Source of the DNA: an uncultured Chitinophaga sp.
Lineage (GTDB): Bacteria; Bacteroidota; Bacteroidia; Chitinophagales; Chitinophagaceae
Assembly: GCF_946479755.1 (NCBI RefSeq)
Contig: NZ_CAMLHC010000008.1
Span: 211,624 to 275,623 of the forward strand
Direction of reading: 5' to 3'
Length of the DNA stretch: 64,000 nucleotides
Shown here: positions 1-10,314 of the stretch, piece by piece
Layout: each line of letters begins with the position of its first letter
How positions within the stretch are numbered: position 1 is the first letter of the stretch
Position numbers and translations under genes: made by a program
The notes under the pieces: model-generated
Database searches by the model: none
Told to the model about the DNA's origin: nothing
The model's input: the letters and a program-made list of their open reading frames with translations, nothing else

Positions 1-836
1 ACGTTGGCGGCATGGAAAGGGAAAAGCAGGAGATAGACCTGAAAATCATCAAGCCGCTGCAGTTCCCCGATTTATATAAAGCCTACGGTAAAAAAGCGGG
101 TGGCGGTATCCTGCTCTATGGCCCTCCGGGCTGCGGCAAAACCTATCTGGCCAAAGCCACTGCCGGACAAATACAGGCAGAGTTTATCAACGTGGGCATC
201 CACGATGTGCTGGACATGTGGATCGGCAACAGTGAAAAGAACCTGCATGCGCTCTTTGAACTGGCCCGTCAGCGTAAGCCCTGCGTGCTCTTCTTCGATG
301 AAGTAGACGCACTCGGCGCCAATCGTACTTCTATGCGTAACAGCGGCGCCAGCCACCTGATCAACCAGTTCCTGGCCGAGATGGACGGTATCGCTGCCAA
401 TAATGAGAATGTGCTGATCATCGGCGCTACCAACGCGCCGTGGAGCCTTGATCCGGCTTTCCGCCGCCCCGGCCGTTTTGACCGTATCATCTTTGTGGCC
501 CCTCCTGATACGGAAGGCCGCGAGTCTATCCTGCAGCTGCAACTCCGCAATAAGCCCGTCTCCGACGTGGATTATAAAGCCCTGGCCAAAGCCACGGCCG
601 GCTATTCCGGCGCTGACCTGAAAGCCATCGTGGACCTCGCCATAGAAGACAAGCTGCTGGAGGCGCTGCAGAAAGGGGTGCCACAACCGATATCGCAAAA
701 AGAACTGGTGAAAGCCATCAAATCTCATAAGCCCACTACGCGGGAATGGTTTAACACCGCCCGTAACTATGCCTTGTATTCCAACGAGGCAGGCCTGTAC
801 GACGATGTGCTGAAATACCTGGATATAAAGAAATAA
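1..836 (+). CDS. AAA family ATPase, CDC48/FtsH-like (5' partial)
   Basis: The frame is open to the left edge, and the codons before the first Met (position 12) read V-G-G-M-E, a conserved AAA lead-in, so the true start lies outside the window. Counted from that Met: Walker A GPPGCGKT at about 37-44, Walker B VLFFDEVD at about 92-99, sensor-1 GATN at about 138, and an RRPGRFD arginine-finger segment at about 151, followed by the helical lid (YSGADLKAI). This is a complete single AAA+ module of the CDC48/katanin-like type, known for ATP-driven remodelling of proteins. The TPR membrane protein starts 3 nt after the stop, so the two are almost certainly co-transcribed. What lies N-terminal to the AAA module cannot be seen, and the substrate is unknown. 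Confidence 0.9.
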   Translation, partial: VGGMEREKQEIDLKIIKPLQFPDLYKAYGKKAGGGILLYGPPGCGKTYLAKATAGQIQAEFINVGIHDVLDMWIGNSEKNLHALFELARQRKPCVLFFDEVDALGANRTSMRNSGASHLINQFLAEMDGIAANNENVLIIGATNAPWSLDPAFRRPGRFDRIIFVAPPDTEGRESILQLQLRNKPVSDVDYKALAKATAGYSGADLKAIVDLAIEDKLLEALQKGVPQPISQKELVKAIKSHKPTTREWFNTARNYALYSNEAGLYDDVLKYLDIKK

Positions 837-839
837 ATT

Positions 840-2057
840 ATGGCTGTACTCATTCAGCGTGCCCAGTTGCTGCTGCAGCAAGGGCGTTACCAGGATGCAC
901 TGACTACCCTGAAACAACATCTCAGCACCAGCGCCAACGATATAGACGCGCTCTTCCTGCTGGCCATCTGTTATCTCGAAATGGGTAAAACAGACGAAGG
1001 GGAACAGGTGGTTAACAACGCGCTGAGCTTCGCGCCGGACGACGACCGGTTCCTGTATCTGAAAGCACGGTTAGCGCTTAATAAAAACCAGTACAGCGAA
1101 GCCCTGCAGGCAATCAGTGAGGCAGTGGCCATTCACCCTTACCAGGCGGATTACTTTGGCATGTGGAGCCAGATACTGTTGTTTAAAAAAGATTATCCCG
1201 GCGCCCTCCAAAAAGCGGAGGAAGGACTGGCAATTGACCCGGAGAACCTGGTATGCCTGAACCTCCGGTCCAATGCGTTGTTTAACCTTGGCAAAAAAGA
1301 AGAGGCTTTTTCTGATTTACATGAAGCGCTGGAACATAACCCGGAAAACGCCTATACCCATGCCAACCTGGGCTGGAAGTGGCTGGAAGCCGGCGATCAC
1401 CGGAAGGCGCTGGAACATTTCCGCGAGTCGCTGAAACTGGACCCTAACCAGCAATGGGCTAAGAGCGGTATGGTGCAGGCAATGAAAGCGCGTTACTGGT
1501 TATACCGCCAGTTTCTCAACTACGCTTTTTTTATGGGAAGGCAAAAAGCAGGGATGCAATGGCTGATCATTGTGGGCATCTTTATTTTTACACAGATCGC
1601 CAGTAAAGTGTTCTTCCCGCTGTATGTGCTGCTGGCGCTGGTGGCCTTGTCCACCTGGCTGATTGCGCCGGTGAGCAACCTGTTTCTGCGGTTGAACCCA
1701 TACGGCCGTTACGCCCTGACGCCGCAGCAGATGAAAGTCTCCACCCTGGTAGGCTGCCTGCTGGCGGTGGCGCTGCTGGCTGCCGCTGCTTACTGGCTGA
1801 CCGCTATTCCCGGCCTGTTGTCCATCGCTATCTGTTCCGGCGTACTGCTGTTGCCGGTTTCAAGTATGTATACACCGGAGTCTAAAAAGAGCCGGAACAT
1901 CTTCCGTATCTATACCCTGTCGCTGGCGGTTATCGGGCTTTTAGGGATCATCTTTGCTTTCATCACCAACGACTACGCCAATATATTCGTGGCAGCTATG
2001 CTCATCGGGGTGTTCCTGTACCAGCTGCTGGCGAATTATATTATCTCCCGGGAGTAA
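840..2057 (+). CDS. TPR-repeat protein with C-terminal membrane segments
   Basis: 405 aa. Residues 1-215 are tandem tetratricopeptide repeats (spaced A-L/G-Y patterns such as YQDALTTLKQHL and HRKALEHFRESLKLDPN). Residues about 240-278, 301-345 and 355-400 are strongly hydrophobic, giving several transmembrane helices. There is no signal peptide, so the TPR part probably faces the cytoplasm. TPRs bind proteins, so it is a plausible membrane adaptor for the AAA ATPase whose stop codon is 3 nt upstream; that partnership is inferred from the operon. The gene ends before a very strong two-way terminator at 2129-2179. Family-level function is unknown. Confidence 0.85.
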   Translation: MAVLIQRAQLLLQQGRYQDALTTLKQHLSTSANDIDALFLLAICYLEMGKTDEGEQVVNNALSFAPDDDRFLYLKARLALNKNQYSEALQAISEAVAIHPYQADYFGMWSQILLFKKDYPGALQKAEEGLAIDPENLVCLNLRSNALFNLGKKEEAFSDLHEALEHNPENAYTHANLGWKWLEAGDHRKALEHFRESLKLDPNQQWAKSGMVQAMKARYWLYRQFLNYAFFMGRQKAGMQWLIIVGIFIFTQIASKVFFPLYVLLALVALSTWLIAPVSNLFLRLNPYGRYALTPQQMKVSTLVGCLLAVALLAAAAYWLTAIPGLLSIAICSGVLLLPVSSMYTPESKKSRNIFRIYTLSLAVIGLLGIIFAFITNDYANIFVAAMLIGVFLYQLLANYIISRE

Positions 2058-2128
2058 TCTGTAATGACCATGATGATAACTGACCGGTCTGATGAGCGAA
2101 GATCAAAGCGGGACATAATGTACTATTA

Positions 2129-2179
2129 ATACAAAGAGGATCGCCCATTGATACCATCAATGGGCGATCCTCTTTGTAT
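2129..2179. terminator. Two-way terminator, 24-bp perfect stem
   Basis: Arms at 2129-2152 and 2156-2179 are perfect reverse complements around a 3-nt loop (acc). The stem lies between the convergent TPR gene (+) and gyrB (-). GC-rich core GGATCGCCCATTGAT with A/T-rich outer parts; each strand reads into a TTTGTAT tail. Confidence 0.8.
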
Positions 2180-2243
2180 ATGATTTTTATTAATCACAAT
2201 TTTCGCTAATCAGAAAAATCAGCAATAATCATGACCATTATAA

Positions 2244-4241
<1,998 letters not shown>

Positions 4242-4269
4242 TTAGAAACAAAATCGGTAGACAATCATG

Positions 4270-4277
4270 CAAAAATA
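4270..4277 (-). promoter_or_regulatory. Predicted -7 promoter element for gyrB
   Basis: Minus strand reads TATTTTTG, a match to the Bacteroidota consensus TAnnTTTG, 46 bp before the gyrB start. No clear TTTG at -33. Confidence 0.45.
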
Positions 4278-4345
4278 CGAAAAATAAGCCTGATTTCCAT
4301 AAAAGAATAGCTGTTTTTGGGTGGGATGGATCCCACTTTTTTACC

Positions 4346-6028
4346 TTACAATTTTCCGGCACCGGCGGTCTCCTTCACCCCGGCAAATAATGTTTTCCAC
4401 ACCAGGTTGAAAAATGACTTCTGGATGTCCCTTACATGGGTGGGGTTGGACACCCTTACTTTCTCTCCGGGCAGGGGATTACTGTCTTTAATGACCATTA
4501 CATTGGCCACAAAACTCATCAGCCCTTTACGGCTGTAGTTTTTGTGCTCTTTGTCCTGCTTCAGGATGGCTATTTTCAGGTTATCGTACAACAGGGTAAC
4601 GCTGCCGGCGGCTTTCCGCTCATCGCCGCGGATATTGAAGTTCAGGTCCCGGATGTTGCAGGACCGTATCTCAATCATGCCCAGCGGCCGGGTAACGCTG
4701 TTCAGGTCCTTTCCGTTCATATTTTTCAGCTGCCCCGACACGGCAAAACGGCCGGTAGGACTGTTGAGGATAAAGTCAAAATGCGCCCTCAGCTTGCCGC
4801 TTTGCAGGAAAATAGCGTCGAAATCGGCCACACAGTGGTTATTGCGGGCCACCATCGAATCTATATTGGTGATATTGGTCAGCCGGCCGTGGACATGCCC
4901 GAAGCTCACCTGCCCTGTCTGCCGGGAAACAGGACTCAGCTCGGTGTACTGTAACTCCACATTGTTGCCGGTCAGGGTATCTATCTTTAAGGGCAGATTC
5001 ACTTTTTGCAGCACCTGGTTGGGGAACTGCCCCAGCTTATCACCAGGCGGCATGGGCAACGTCCGGTCACGGTAAATCTGCAGCTTGCCATTGCTGATGT
5101 TAATTCGCCGGGCCCATATCTGCTGCTCCTGCAGCAGCATCCTGGGGTCCAGCTCCCGTACCTGGATATCGTTGAACTGCAGCTCGTACCGGTCCTGCTG
5201 CACGCCTCCTGTCCGCTGCTGGAACTCCGCCTTGCCATAACGGGGCTTTATCTCAAACTGCCCGATGTTCAGCGTCCTTTCGGCGGCATCGTAACGGATA
5301 CCGCGCACATACATCCAGTACAGGCTGTCCCGCGTACGGTTCATATAGTCCCGCATACCGATTTCATAATTGCGGGCGTACAGGTAGCGGGTGGGATCTT
5401 TCAGCGCCACAGAATCGATCAGAAAATCGTTGACCCCTACCTGTAGGTTGCGGAACTGGTGGATCACCCGGGAAGAGTCTTTCCGGGTAAACACATATTT
5501 AAAATTGGTATTGTCCAGCTGAAAACGCCCGATGAAGATGGATTTCATCTTGGAAGAGATATTCTCGTAGGCGGTGCGGGGCCGCGTGGTGTCCCGGACG
5601 GTGCTGTTCTGGTCCATCACAATACTGGGGCCGGTCACGATCAGCGCCCCGGCGTTCAGCTCCTTTTTGATGAAATACCGCCACGGTTTAAAGTACTTCA
5701 GTTGGAGTTTTTCCACACTGATGAGGTAGGTGTTTTCCGGCGCCCGGCGGGCGGCCAGCATTCGCCGGTATACAGCAGAATCCAGCGTCATGGTGGCTTT
5801 ATCTACGGTCAGACTGCCGGAAAGTACATTGAGGTGCAGCTCTTTGAATTGTACTACATACAGGCTGTCAGACAAATCTGATACATAGCCGGATAGTTCT
5901 TTGCGTAACAGCTTGGTCCAGTGTTGGTTAATGTACCAGGCCGTCCCTAGAACCAGTACCAGCAGTATGCCCAGTACGGTTAAAATAATCCTGATGATGC
6001 GGGGTAATTTCCTTTTCCTGTGTTCCAT
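4346..6028 (-). CDS. AsmA-like inner-membrane-anchored envelope protein
   Basis: 560 aa. A basic N-terminus (MEHRKRKLPR) precedes one strong membrane helix at about 11-32, then a long soluble region predicted to lie in the periplasm. The repeating pattern of short beta-strands with S-V-E-K-L-Q-L-K-Y and N-I-S-N-G-K-L-Q-I-Y type lines is typical of AsmA/DUF748-like proteins, which form long lipid-transporting beta-grooves between inner and outer membrane. I assign the family by this general look, not by a definite motif. It lies downstream of gyrB in the same direction, but gyrB is not read into it; its upstream region is shared with the divergent AraC gene. Confidence 0.55.
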   Translation of the reverse strand: MEHRKRKLPRIIRIILTVLGILLVLVLGTAWYINQHWTKLLRKELSGYVSDLSDSLYVVQFKELHLNVLSGSLTVDKATMTLDSAVYRRMLAARRAPENTYLISVEKLQLKYFKPWRYFIKKELNAGALIVTGPSIVMDQNSTVRDTTRPRTAYENISSKMKSIFIGRFQLDNTNFKYVFTRKDSSRVIHQFRNLQVGVNDFLIDSVALKDPTRYLYARNYEIGMRDYMNRTRDSLYWMYVRGIRYDAAERTLNIGQFEIKPRYGKAEFQQRTGGVQQDRYELQFNDIQVRELDPRMLLQEQQIWARRINISNGKLQIYRDRTLPMPPGDKLGQFPNQVLQKVNLPLKIDTLTGNNVELQYTELSPVSRQTGQVSFGHVHGRLTNITNIDSMVARNNHCVADFDAIFLQSGKLRAHFDFILNSPTGRFAVSGQLKNMNGKDLNSVTRPLGMIEIRSCNIRDLNFNIRGDERKAAGSVTLLYDNLKIAILKQDKEHKNYSRKGLMSFVANVMVIKDSNPLPGEKVRVSNPTHVRDIQKSFFNLVWKTLFAGVKETAGAGKL

Positions 6029-6160
6029 CTGTTATGAATAAACGAAATTTATACCAATTGATTGCTGCCCCCCTGCGCTTAACGGATGAATATTATGCTA
6101 TATGTTAGGATTGCTTTGTAAGTGTATTGTCAAAATGTATGGGATTAAAATTGGAAGTGT

Positions 6161-6168
6161 TAAATTTG
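6161..6168 (+). promoter_or_regulatory. Predicted -7 promoter element for the AraC gene
   Basis: TAAATTTG, an exact TAnnTTTG match 25 bp before the GTG start at 6194. This spacing supports the GTG rather than the ATG at 6242. Confidence 0.5.
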
Positions 6169-6193
6169 TCCCGGTTTTAAAACATCAGGTAAA

Positions 6194-7117
6194 GTGAAAG
6201 AAATTCAGGAAATACTGGCATTAGCCATCCCGCAGCCCGCCATGAGCGACCAGCTACAGCTGGCGGAGCAGGACAGCGTGTCCGTCCCGGATTGCCTGGA
6301 CTTTACATTGCAGCGCTTCATCTACGATAAGCCGCTGCCGGTGGAAGACATAGCCATGGTCGTGTACCAGCCGGCTAAAAGAGGGCAGTCCGCCGCAATA
6401 GAACTGCGCTATTGCGTGGCCGGCAGCAAATACTGTAAAAATCCCGCCTGCACTGACCAGTTATGTGCAGAGGGCAACAAGGAAGCCTGTAAGGACAAGG
6501 TCCCTTCTGTAGACCTTATCACTGTCAGGTTCCAGCCAGCGTTTATTCAGTCGCTTCAGAAAAATACCACCTCGTTCTCCCTTTTCGAGAACCAGACCCG
6601 CAAACCTTTCGTGAAAACCATCCAGCCCTGCACCAAATCCAAATCGGTGCTGGAAACCATGGTACATCACAACTATGAAGGAATGCTGAAGAACATCTTC
6701 CTGCAAAGCCGCGCCCTGGACTTACTGCTGTACAGTTCAGACCAGTTCATGCAGAACGATCCCGACGAACGTTACGGCTGCCGCTTCCTTACGCACCTGG
6801 AAGACCGGGAGAAAATTGAAAAAGCAAGAAGTATCTTACTGGAACAACTGGATTCCCCTATCACCATCCGCGATCTGGCCCGCAAAGTAGCCATGAATGA
6901 ATGTTACCTGAAAAAAGGCTTTAAAGCCATGTACGGTACCACCATCTACGACTATTTCCAGAAAGAAAGAATGGAGAAGGCCAAAGGCCTGTTGTACGAA
7001 AAAGGCATGTCTGTGTCTGAAGTGGCTATGCTCATGGGTTATTCCTGCATCTCCCACTTCTCCACCGCCTTTAAAAAACATACGGGATTAAAACCTTGCG
7101 AGTTGTTACTTCGTTGA
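6194..7117 (+). CDS. AraC family regulator with cysteine cluster
   Basis: 307 aa. The C-terminal AraC/XylS double helix-turn-helix spans about 206-306 (ITIRDLARKVAMNECYLKKGF, then MSVSEVAMLMGYSCISHFSTAF and GLKPCELL). The N-terminal half is not a recognisable cupin; it carries five cysteines at 74, 81, 86, 91 and 99 (C-x6-C-x4-C-x4-C-x7-C), eleven in the protein overall. A GTG start is chosen because an exact -7 element sits 25 bp upstream; an alternative ATG at 6242 would keep the cluster. The clustered cysteines suggest metal, Fe-S or redox sensing; this is inference. No target gene is evident. It ends in a good intrinsic terminator. Confidence 0.85.
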   Translation: MKEIQEILALAIPQPAMSDQLQLAEQDSVSVPDCLDFTLQRFIYDKPLPVEDIAMVVYQPAKRGQSAAIELRYCVAGSKYCKNPACTDQLCAEGNKEACKDKVPSVDLITVRFQPAFIQSLQKNTTSFSLFENQTRKPFVKTIQPCTKSKSVLETMVHHNYEGMLKNIFLQSRALDLLLYSSDQFMQNDPDERYGCRFLTHLEDREKIEKARSILLEQLDSPITIRDLARKVAMNECYLKKGFKAMYGTTIYDYFQKERMEKAKGLLYEKGMSVSEVAMLMGYSCISHFSTAFKKHTGLKPCELLLR

Positions 7118-7142
7118 TTATCAATTAGAAAGAAAGTCAGAT

Positions 7143-7178
7143 AAATGCTGATGGTCTATGGCCATCAGCATTTTTTTT
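7143..7178 (+). terminator. Intrinsic terminator of the AraC gene
   Basis: 12-bp perfect stem (7143-7154 with 7162-7173), loop TCTATGG, followed by a run of eight T. Confidence 0.85.
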
Positions 7179-7302
7179 GCAATTTCCCGCTTTGATCATT
7201 TCTTTTCCCGAATTGAAAACCGCAGCCGGAATTATCGGCGTTACTTTGTATTGTTAAAACGACGGACAGATATCTATCTGTGATCCTTCAAAGCTTCCTT
7301 AT

Positions 7303-7310
7303 TAGATTTG
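7303..7310 (+). promoter_or_regulatory. Predicted -7 element of a small transcription unit
   Basis: TAGATTTG, an exact TAnnTTTG match, 25 bp before the small ORF at 7336 and about 130 bp before the terminator at 7441. No clear -33 element. Confidence 0.4.
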
Positions 7311-7335
7311 ACCATGGGAAGAAACTTTTCTGGTG

Positions 7336-7458
7336 ATGAAAATCAGTAAAGCCATAAATTTTAAACTTGCGTTTTTTTATCAAACACCAAGGGAACACAA
7401 GTTTCAATTGCCAGAGAAGTTTTTTACCAGATTTTATAAAGTCGCCTCACCTCTGTGA
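7336..7458 (+). CDS. Candidate small basic protein (40 aa)
   Basis: ATG at 7336, stop TGA at 7456. The 40-residue product starts MKISKAINFKLAFFYQ and is rich in Lys/Arg and Phe. It is preceded by an exact -7 promoter element and ends inside the stem of the terminator at 7441-7475, so the unit promoter-ORF-terminator is compact (about 160 nt). No homologue is recognised. The same transcript could equally be a non-coding RNA with a chance reading frame. The rest of the 7179-7335 stretch shows nothing definite. Confidence 0.3.
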   Translation: MKISKAINFKLAFFYQTPREHKFQLPEKFFTRFYKVASPL

Positions 7459-7475
7459 GGCGACTTTTAAATTTT
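7441..7475. terminator. Terminator, probably two-way
   Basis: Perfect 10-bp stem GTCGCCTCAC / GTGAGGCGAC around CTCT. On + it is followed by TTTTAAATTTTT. On - it follows the stop of the membrane regulator and reads into TTTATAAAAT. Confidence 0.75.
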
Positions 7476-10006
7476 TAGCAGTGGGCAATCGCTTCTGCAT
7501 ACTCCAGCTCATAAGACAACCCATAAGTGCTTTTATATTCTTTCAGGAACGACGCATACAGCTGGCGGGCAGCCGAATGCTGCCGCAACGCCACCAACGC
7601 CCTGCACTTGTGCCGTACAGCTTCCTCCTGAAGGGAATCGGCATACAGCATACAATCACACACGTCCAGCATAAAGGACGGCGCTGCATCCGGGTTTTCT
7701 TCCATAAAATGACTCAGCAGCTCAATATTCTGCGAGGCGATATCCGCCTTGAATTTATCCAGCCAGGGATATTCGGTTTCCAGCAGGAAAGGCCCCCGCT
7801 TTAACAGTTCCACCAACGCAGCAGTATTGCCGTGATCATGCTGTAATAACTGGTAATACCGGTCCAGGTCTGTTTGTACCGCCGGATCTTCAAACCGGAA
7901 CAGCCAACGTTCATTGTCCTTCACCAGCGTATAGGCGCCGGTTTTATCGAGTATGCTCTTTAATTTCACCAGGTTAACAGACCGGTTATTCTTCGCATCT
8001 TTTACAGACCTTCCCGGCCACAGCACTTCATGGATCTTCTCCGATGAAATACCATGCCGGCCCGGCATCGAGTGCAGGTACAACAACAGGAACAACTCTT
8101 TCAGCAAAGGACTGAATGCACGGGTAATATCATTTCCCTCCCTGTCGGTAACGGTAAAATGGCCAAACAGCTGAACACCCGGATAAGCCACGGTTACATC
8201 AACCATAGGGCCGGTATTGGGAATGGAGAAAGTTTCAGGCTCCGGCAGGTTAGCCGGCGCCTGCGCCACTGGCGGCTGTTTCCGGCGGTTCAGCGCCGCT
8301 ATGCCCAGCGCCAGTAAAAACAACGCGATCACCAGGCCAATGGCGATGAGAATACGCACAACATACAGCGGTGTGGGCTTGTCTGCAGGCGCCGGCGCAC
8401 CCAGGCCGTAAGGCGAAAACTGAAGGGTATGAATACGGACCTGCGTAGTGTTATTTTTCAGGGAAAACAACGTAACTACCGTCAGCTCATCATTTTCAGG
8501 CGTGTAAAAAAGCCGGGCGGCAGAGCGGATGTCATAAAAGTCATAACGGATGGCGGTGGCCATGGTCGTATACACCGGTTCTTTCAGGGACCCTCTGATG
8601 AGTTGCAGCGAAGAGTTCATCCGGTCGTTCGCGAAAGTTAGCGCATAATATTCCTGCCGCCTGGTATCCAGTACCATATTGCCGGCAAAGGTAAATTGCT
8701 CTTCCGGTTCTTTCAGCCGGTATATTGTACGGAAGGTGCAGTGTTTCACGTCAAACAATACCAGGTCATAGAGGTTGTGAGGATTCAGCAACTGGTCGCC
8801 GGTAGTGCTGCCATAACCGCCCAGTATATACGCTGTGTCTCCCGCCTGGTTGTGGCCCAGTGCCGCCAGGTACCGCGGCGTGAAAGCATCTCCTTTCATG
8901 GTTACCCGCTCCCACTGGTGGCGGCCCGGCGTGTAACGGTGCACTTCATTTTTATACCTGAAATCACCATAACCACCTATCATATAAATGCTGCTGTCAT
9001 AACCGGAGAAAAAAACATTGGAATGCCAGAAGCCGGTCACTTGCTGCGGGTTGAATGTTCCGTTCCAGGTACGCAGTGCAGTGTCGTATACCGCCACCTG
9101 CTGACTGTCGGGAAGTAGCTGGTACAACTGCCGGTCCCGCGGATTAAAAACGGCGTGTAGCCCTGCCGGTGATAGCTGTGGCGACGCCTGTGCCTGCGCG
9201 GCTCTCTGGCGCGTAAAACAATAATAGCGGTAAAGACTATCGTTACTGTTGATGTAGATGGTGCCAGTAGCCGCATCCATGCTTACACTGGCATTACCTT
9301 TTACGATAAAGGAATCGGCCTGGCGCCAATGAGTGAAGGCAGGCCGCATCCACACCGGGTTTTTGATCTGTGCAGTTTGGCCCGTTATGAGATCTTTGTC
9401 GGTAGTACCCTGCGTCTGGTCCAACGGCCAGTGGTGTTGCAGCGTGTTGCCGGCAAACAGCCGCACGTCTTTCAGCCGCATCGGCGGAAGGTCAAATGTG
9501 CGGAACGTTTTGCGGTAATTGGCGCCGAAACAGATACGGAGCGCGCTGCCGGAAACCACAGAGCTGCGGATGGCGCCCATTCGCCGGCCATTAACGGTAA
9601 CGGACAATGTATGCGCTTCGTTGTCAGCATCCAGCCGGATTGTGTTCCATTGATGAAATAAACTGTCCGCAGGAATAGAAAAAGTGATACCGGAAAACGC
9701 ATTACCGGTGACCACATAAAATGCTTTTGCGCGGACATTATAAATCAGGTCGATATTCTGGCGCTTTTCATCGGTGATCCTGAACACATAGCCAAAATAC
9801 GACCGGAAAAACGGTTGAAACGACAGGTCGAAAGACAGGCTGTAGCTGCCTTTCACCTGGATAGGTTTTTCCGGCGCGAGATCAAGTGAGGTTCGGTCTT
9901 CCTGCGCAATGTTTTTACTGGCAAACACTAATCCATACCCCTCCTGCGCCTGGCAAACCATCACAAGTGACACGAATAGGAGCAAAAAGACTGTATATCT
10001 GTACAT
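7475..10006 (-). CDS. Membrane one-component regulator: LamG/kelch sensor, TM, SARP-like output
   Basis: 843 aa from the ATG at 10006, chosen because AAGGAAG sits just upstream and the product then begins with a signal peptide (residues 1-20, ending CQA-Q). Residues about 45-190 resemble a LamG/concanavalin-like sandwich (LFHQWNTIRLDAD, VTVNGRRMG). Residues about 230-530 carry kelch-type propeller blades (YMIGGYG at 341, AYILGGYG at 392). One membrane helix lies at 548-572. The cytoplasmic part has an OmpR/SARP winged helix (about 612-705: SPLLKELFLLLYL, EKIHEVLWPGR, VNLVKLKSIL, LVKDNERWLF) and an alpha-helical BTAD-like tail. The gene is divergent from susC-susD, so it probably senses a glycan in the periplasm and controls that locus directly from the membrane. 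Function is inference from architecture and position. Confidence 0.85.
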   Translation of the reverse strand: MYRYTVFLLLFVSLVMVCQAQEGYGLVFASKNIAQEDRTSLDLAPEKPIQVKGSYSLSFDLSFQPFFRSYFGYVFRITDEKRQNIDLIYNVRAKAFYVVTGNAFSGITFSIPADSLFHQWNTIRLDADNEAHTLSVTVNGRRMGAIRSSVVSGSALRICFGANYRKTFRTFDLPPMRLKDVRLFAGNTLQHHWPLDQTQGTTDKDLITGQTAQIKNPVWMRPAFTHWRQADSFIVKGNASVSMDAATGTIYINSNDSLYRYYCFTRQRAAQAQASPQLSPAGLHAVFNPRDRQLYQLLPDSQQVAVYDTALRTWNGTFNPQQVTGFWHSNVFFSGYDSSIYMIGGYGDFRYKNEVHRYTPGRHQWERVTMKGDAFTPRYLAALGHNQAGDTAYILGGYGSTTGDQLLNPHNLYDLVLFDVKHCTFRTIYRLKEPEEQFTFAGNMVLDTRRQEYYALTFANDRMNSSLQLIRGSLKEPVYTTMATAIRYDFYDIRSAARLFYTPENDELTVVTLFSLKNNTTQVRIHTLQFSPYGLGAPAPADKPTPLYVVRILIAIGLVIALFLLALGIAALNRRKQPPVAQAPANLPEPETFSIPNTGPMVDVTVAYPGVQLFGHFTVTDREGNDITRAFSPLLKELFLLLYLHSMPGRHGISSEKIHEVLWPGRSVKDAKNNRSVNLVKLKSILDKTGAYTLVKDNERWLFRFEDPAVQTDLDRYYQLLQHDHGNTAALVELLKRGPFLLETEYPWLDKFKADIASQNIELLSHFMEENPDAAPSFMLDVCDCMLYADSLQEEAVRHKCRALVALRQHSAARQLYASFLKEYKSTYGLSYELEYAEAIAHC

Positions 10007-10314
10007 AAGCTTCCTTACAAATCCTGTAAGTCTTTTCAATAATTCAATTAAGATGCGGGATGACAGACCGGCTTTCAATAACGTGGCAAATTAAAGTCTA
10101 AACGCTAAAGTTTTTTGATATGGAAGTTAACTTTGCTTTAAGAAACTTCTCTAGTGTTAATTTAATAGATAAAACACGCATTTCATAATTTAATCATCGC
10201 TTTTTTTTGACTTAATCACCGCTGTTAATCCCCAATTAATCCGCCTGTTAACCCGCTGTTGCTTACTTGCAGGGTGATAATCAACTCCTGTTCATTAAAC
10301 CACAGAATGTCACC
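10007..10314. other. Divergent regulatory region, regulator / susC
   Basis: 308 bp without a gene between two divergent starts. It holds the RBS of the minus-strand regulator, a plus-strand -7 element at 10128-10135, and A/T-rich sequence. The minus strand has only a one-mismatch -7 (TTAATTTG, near 10086-10093). Any operator for the SARP-like regulator should lie here; I could not pick out clear repeats. Confidence 0.5.
10128..10135 (+). promoter_or_regulatory. Predicted -7 promoter element for susC
   Basis: TAACTTTG matches TAnnTTTG, 179 bp before the susC ATG, implying a long leader. A TTTG at 10114-10117 is too close to serve as -33. Confidence 0.35.
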
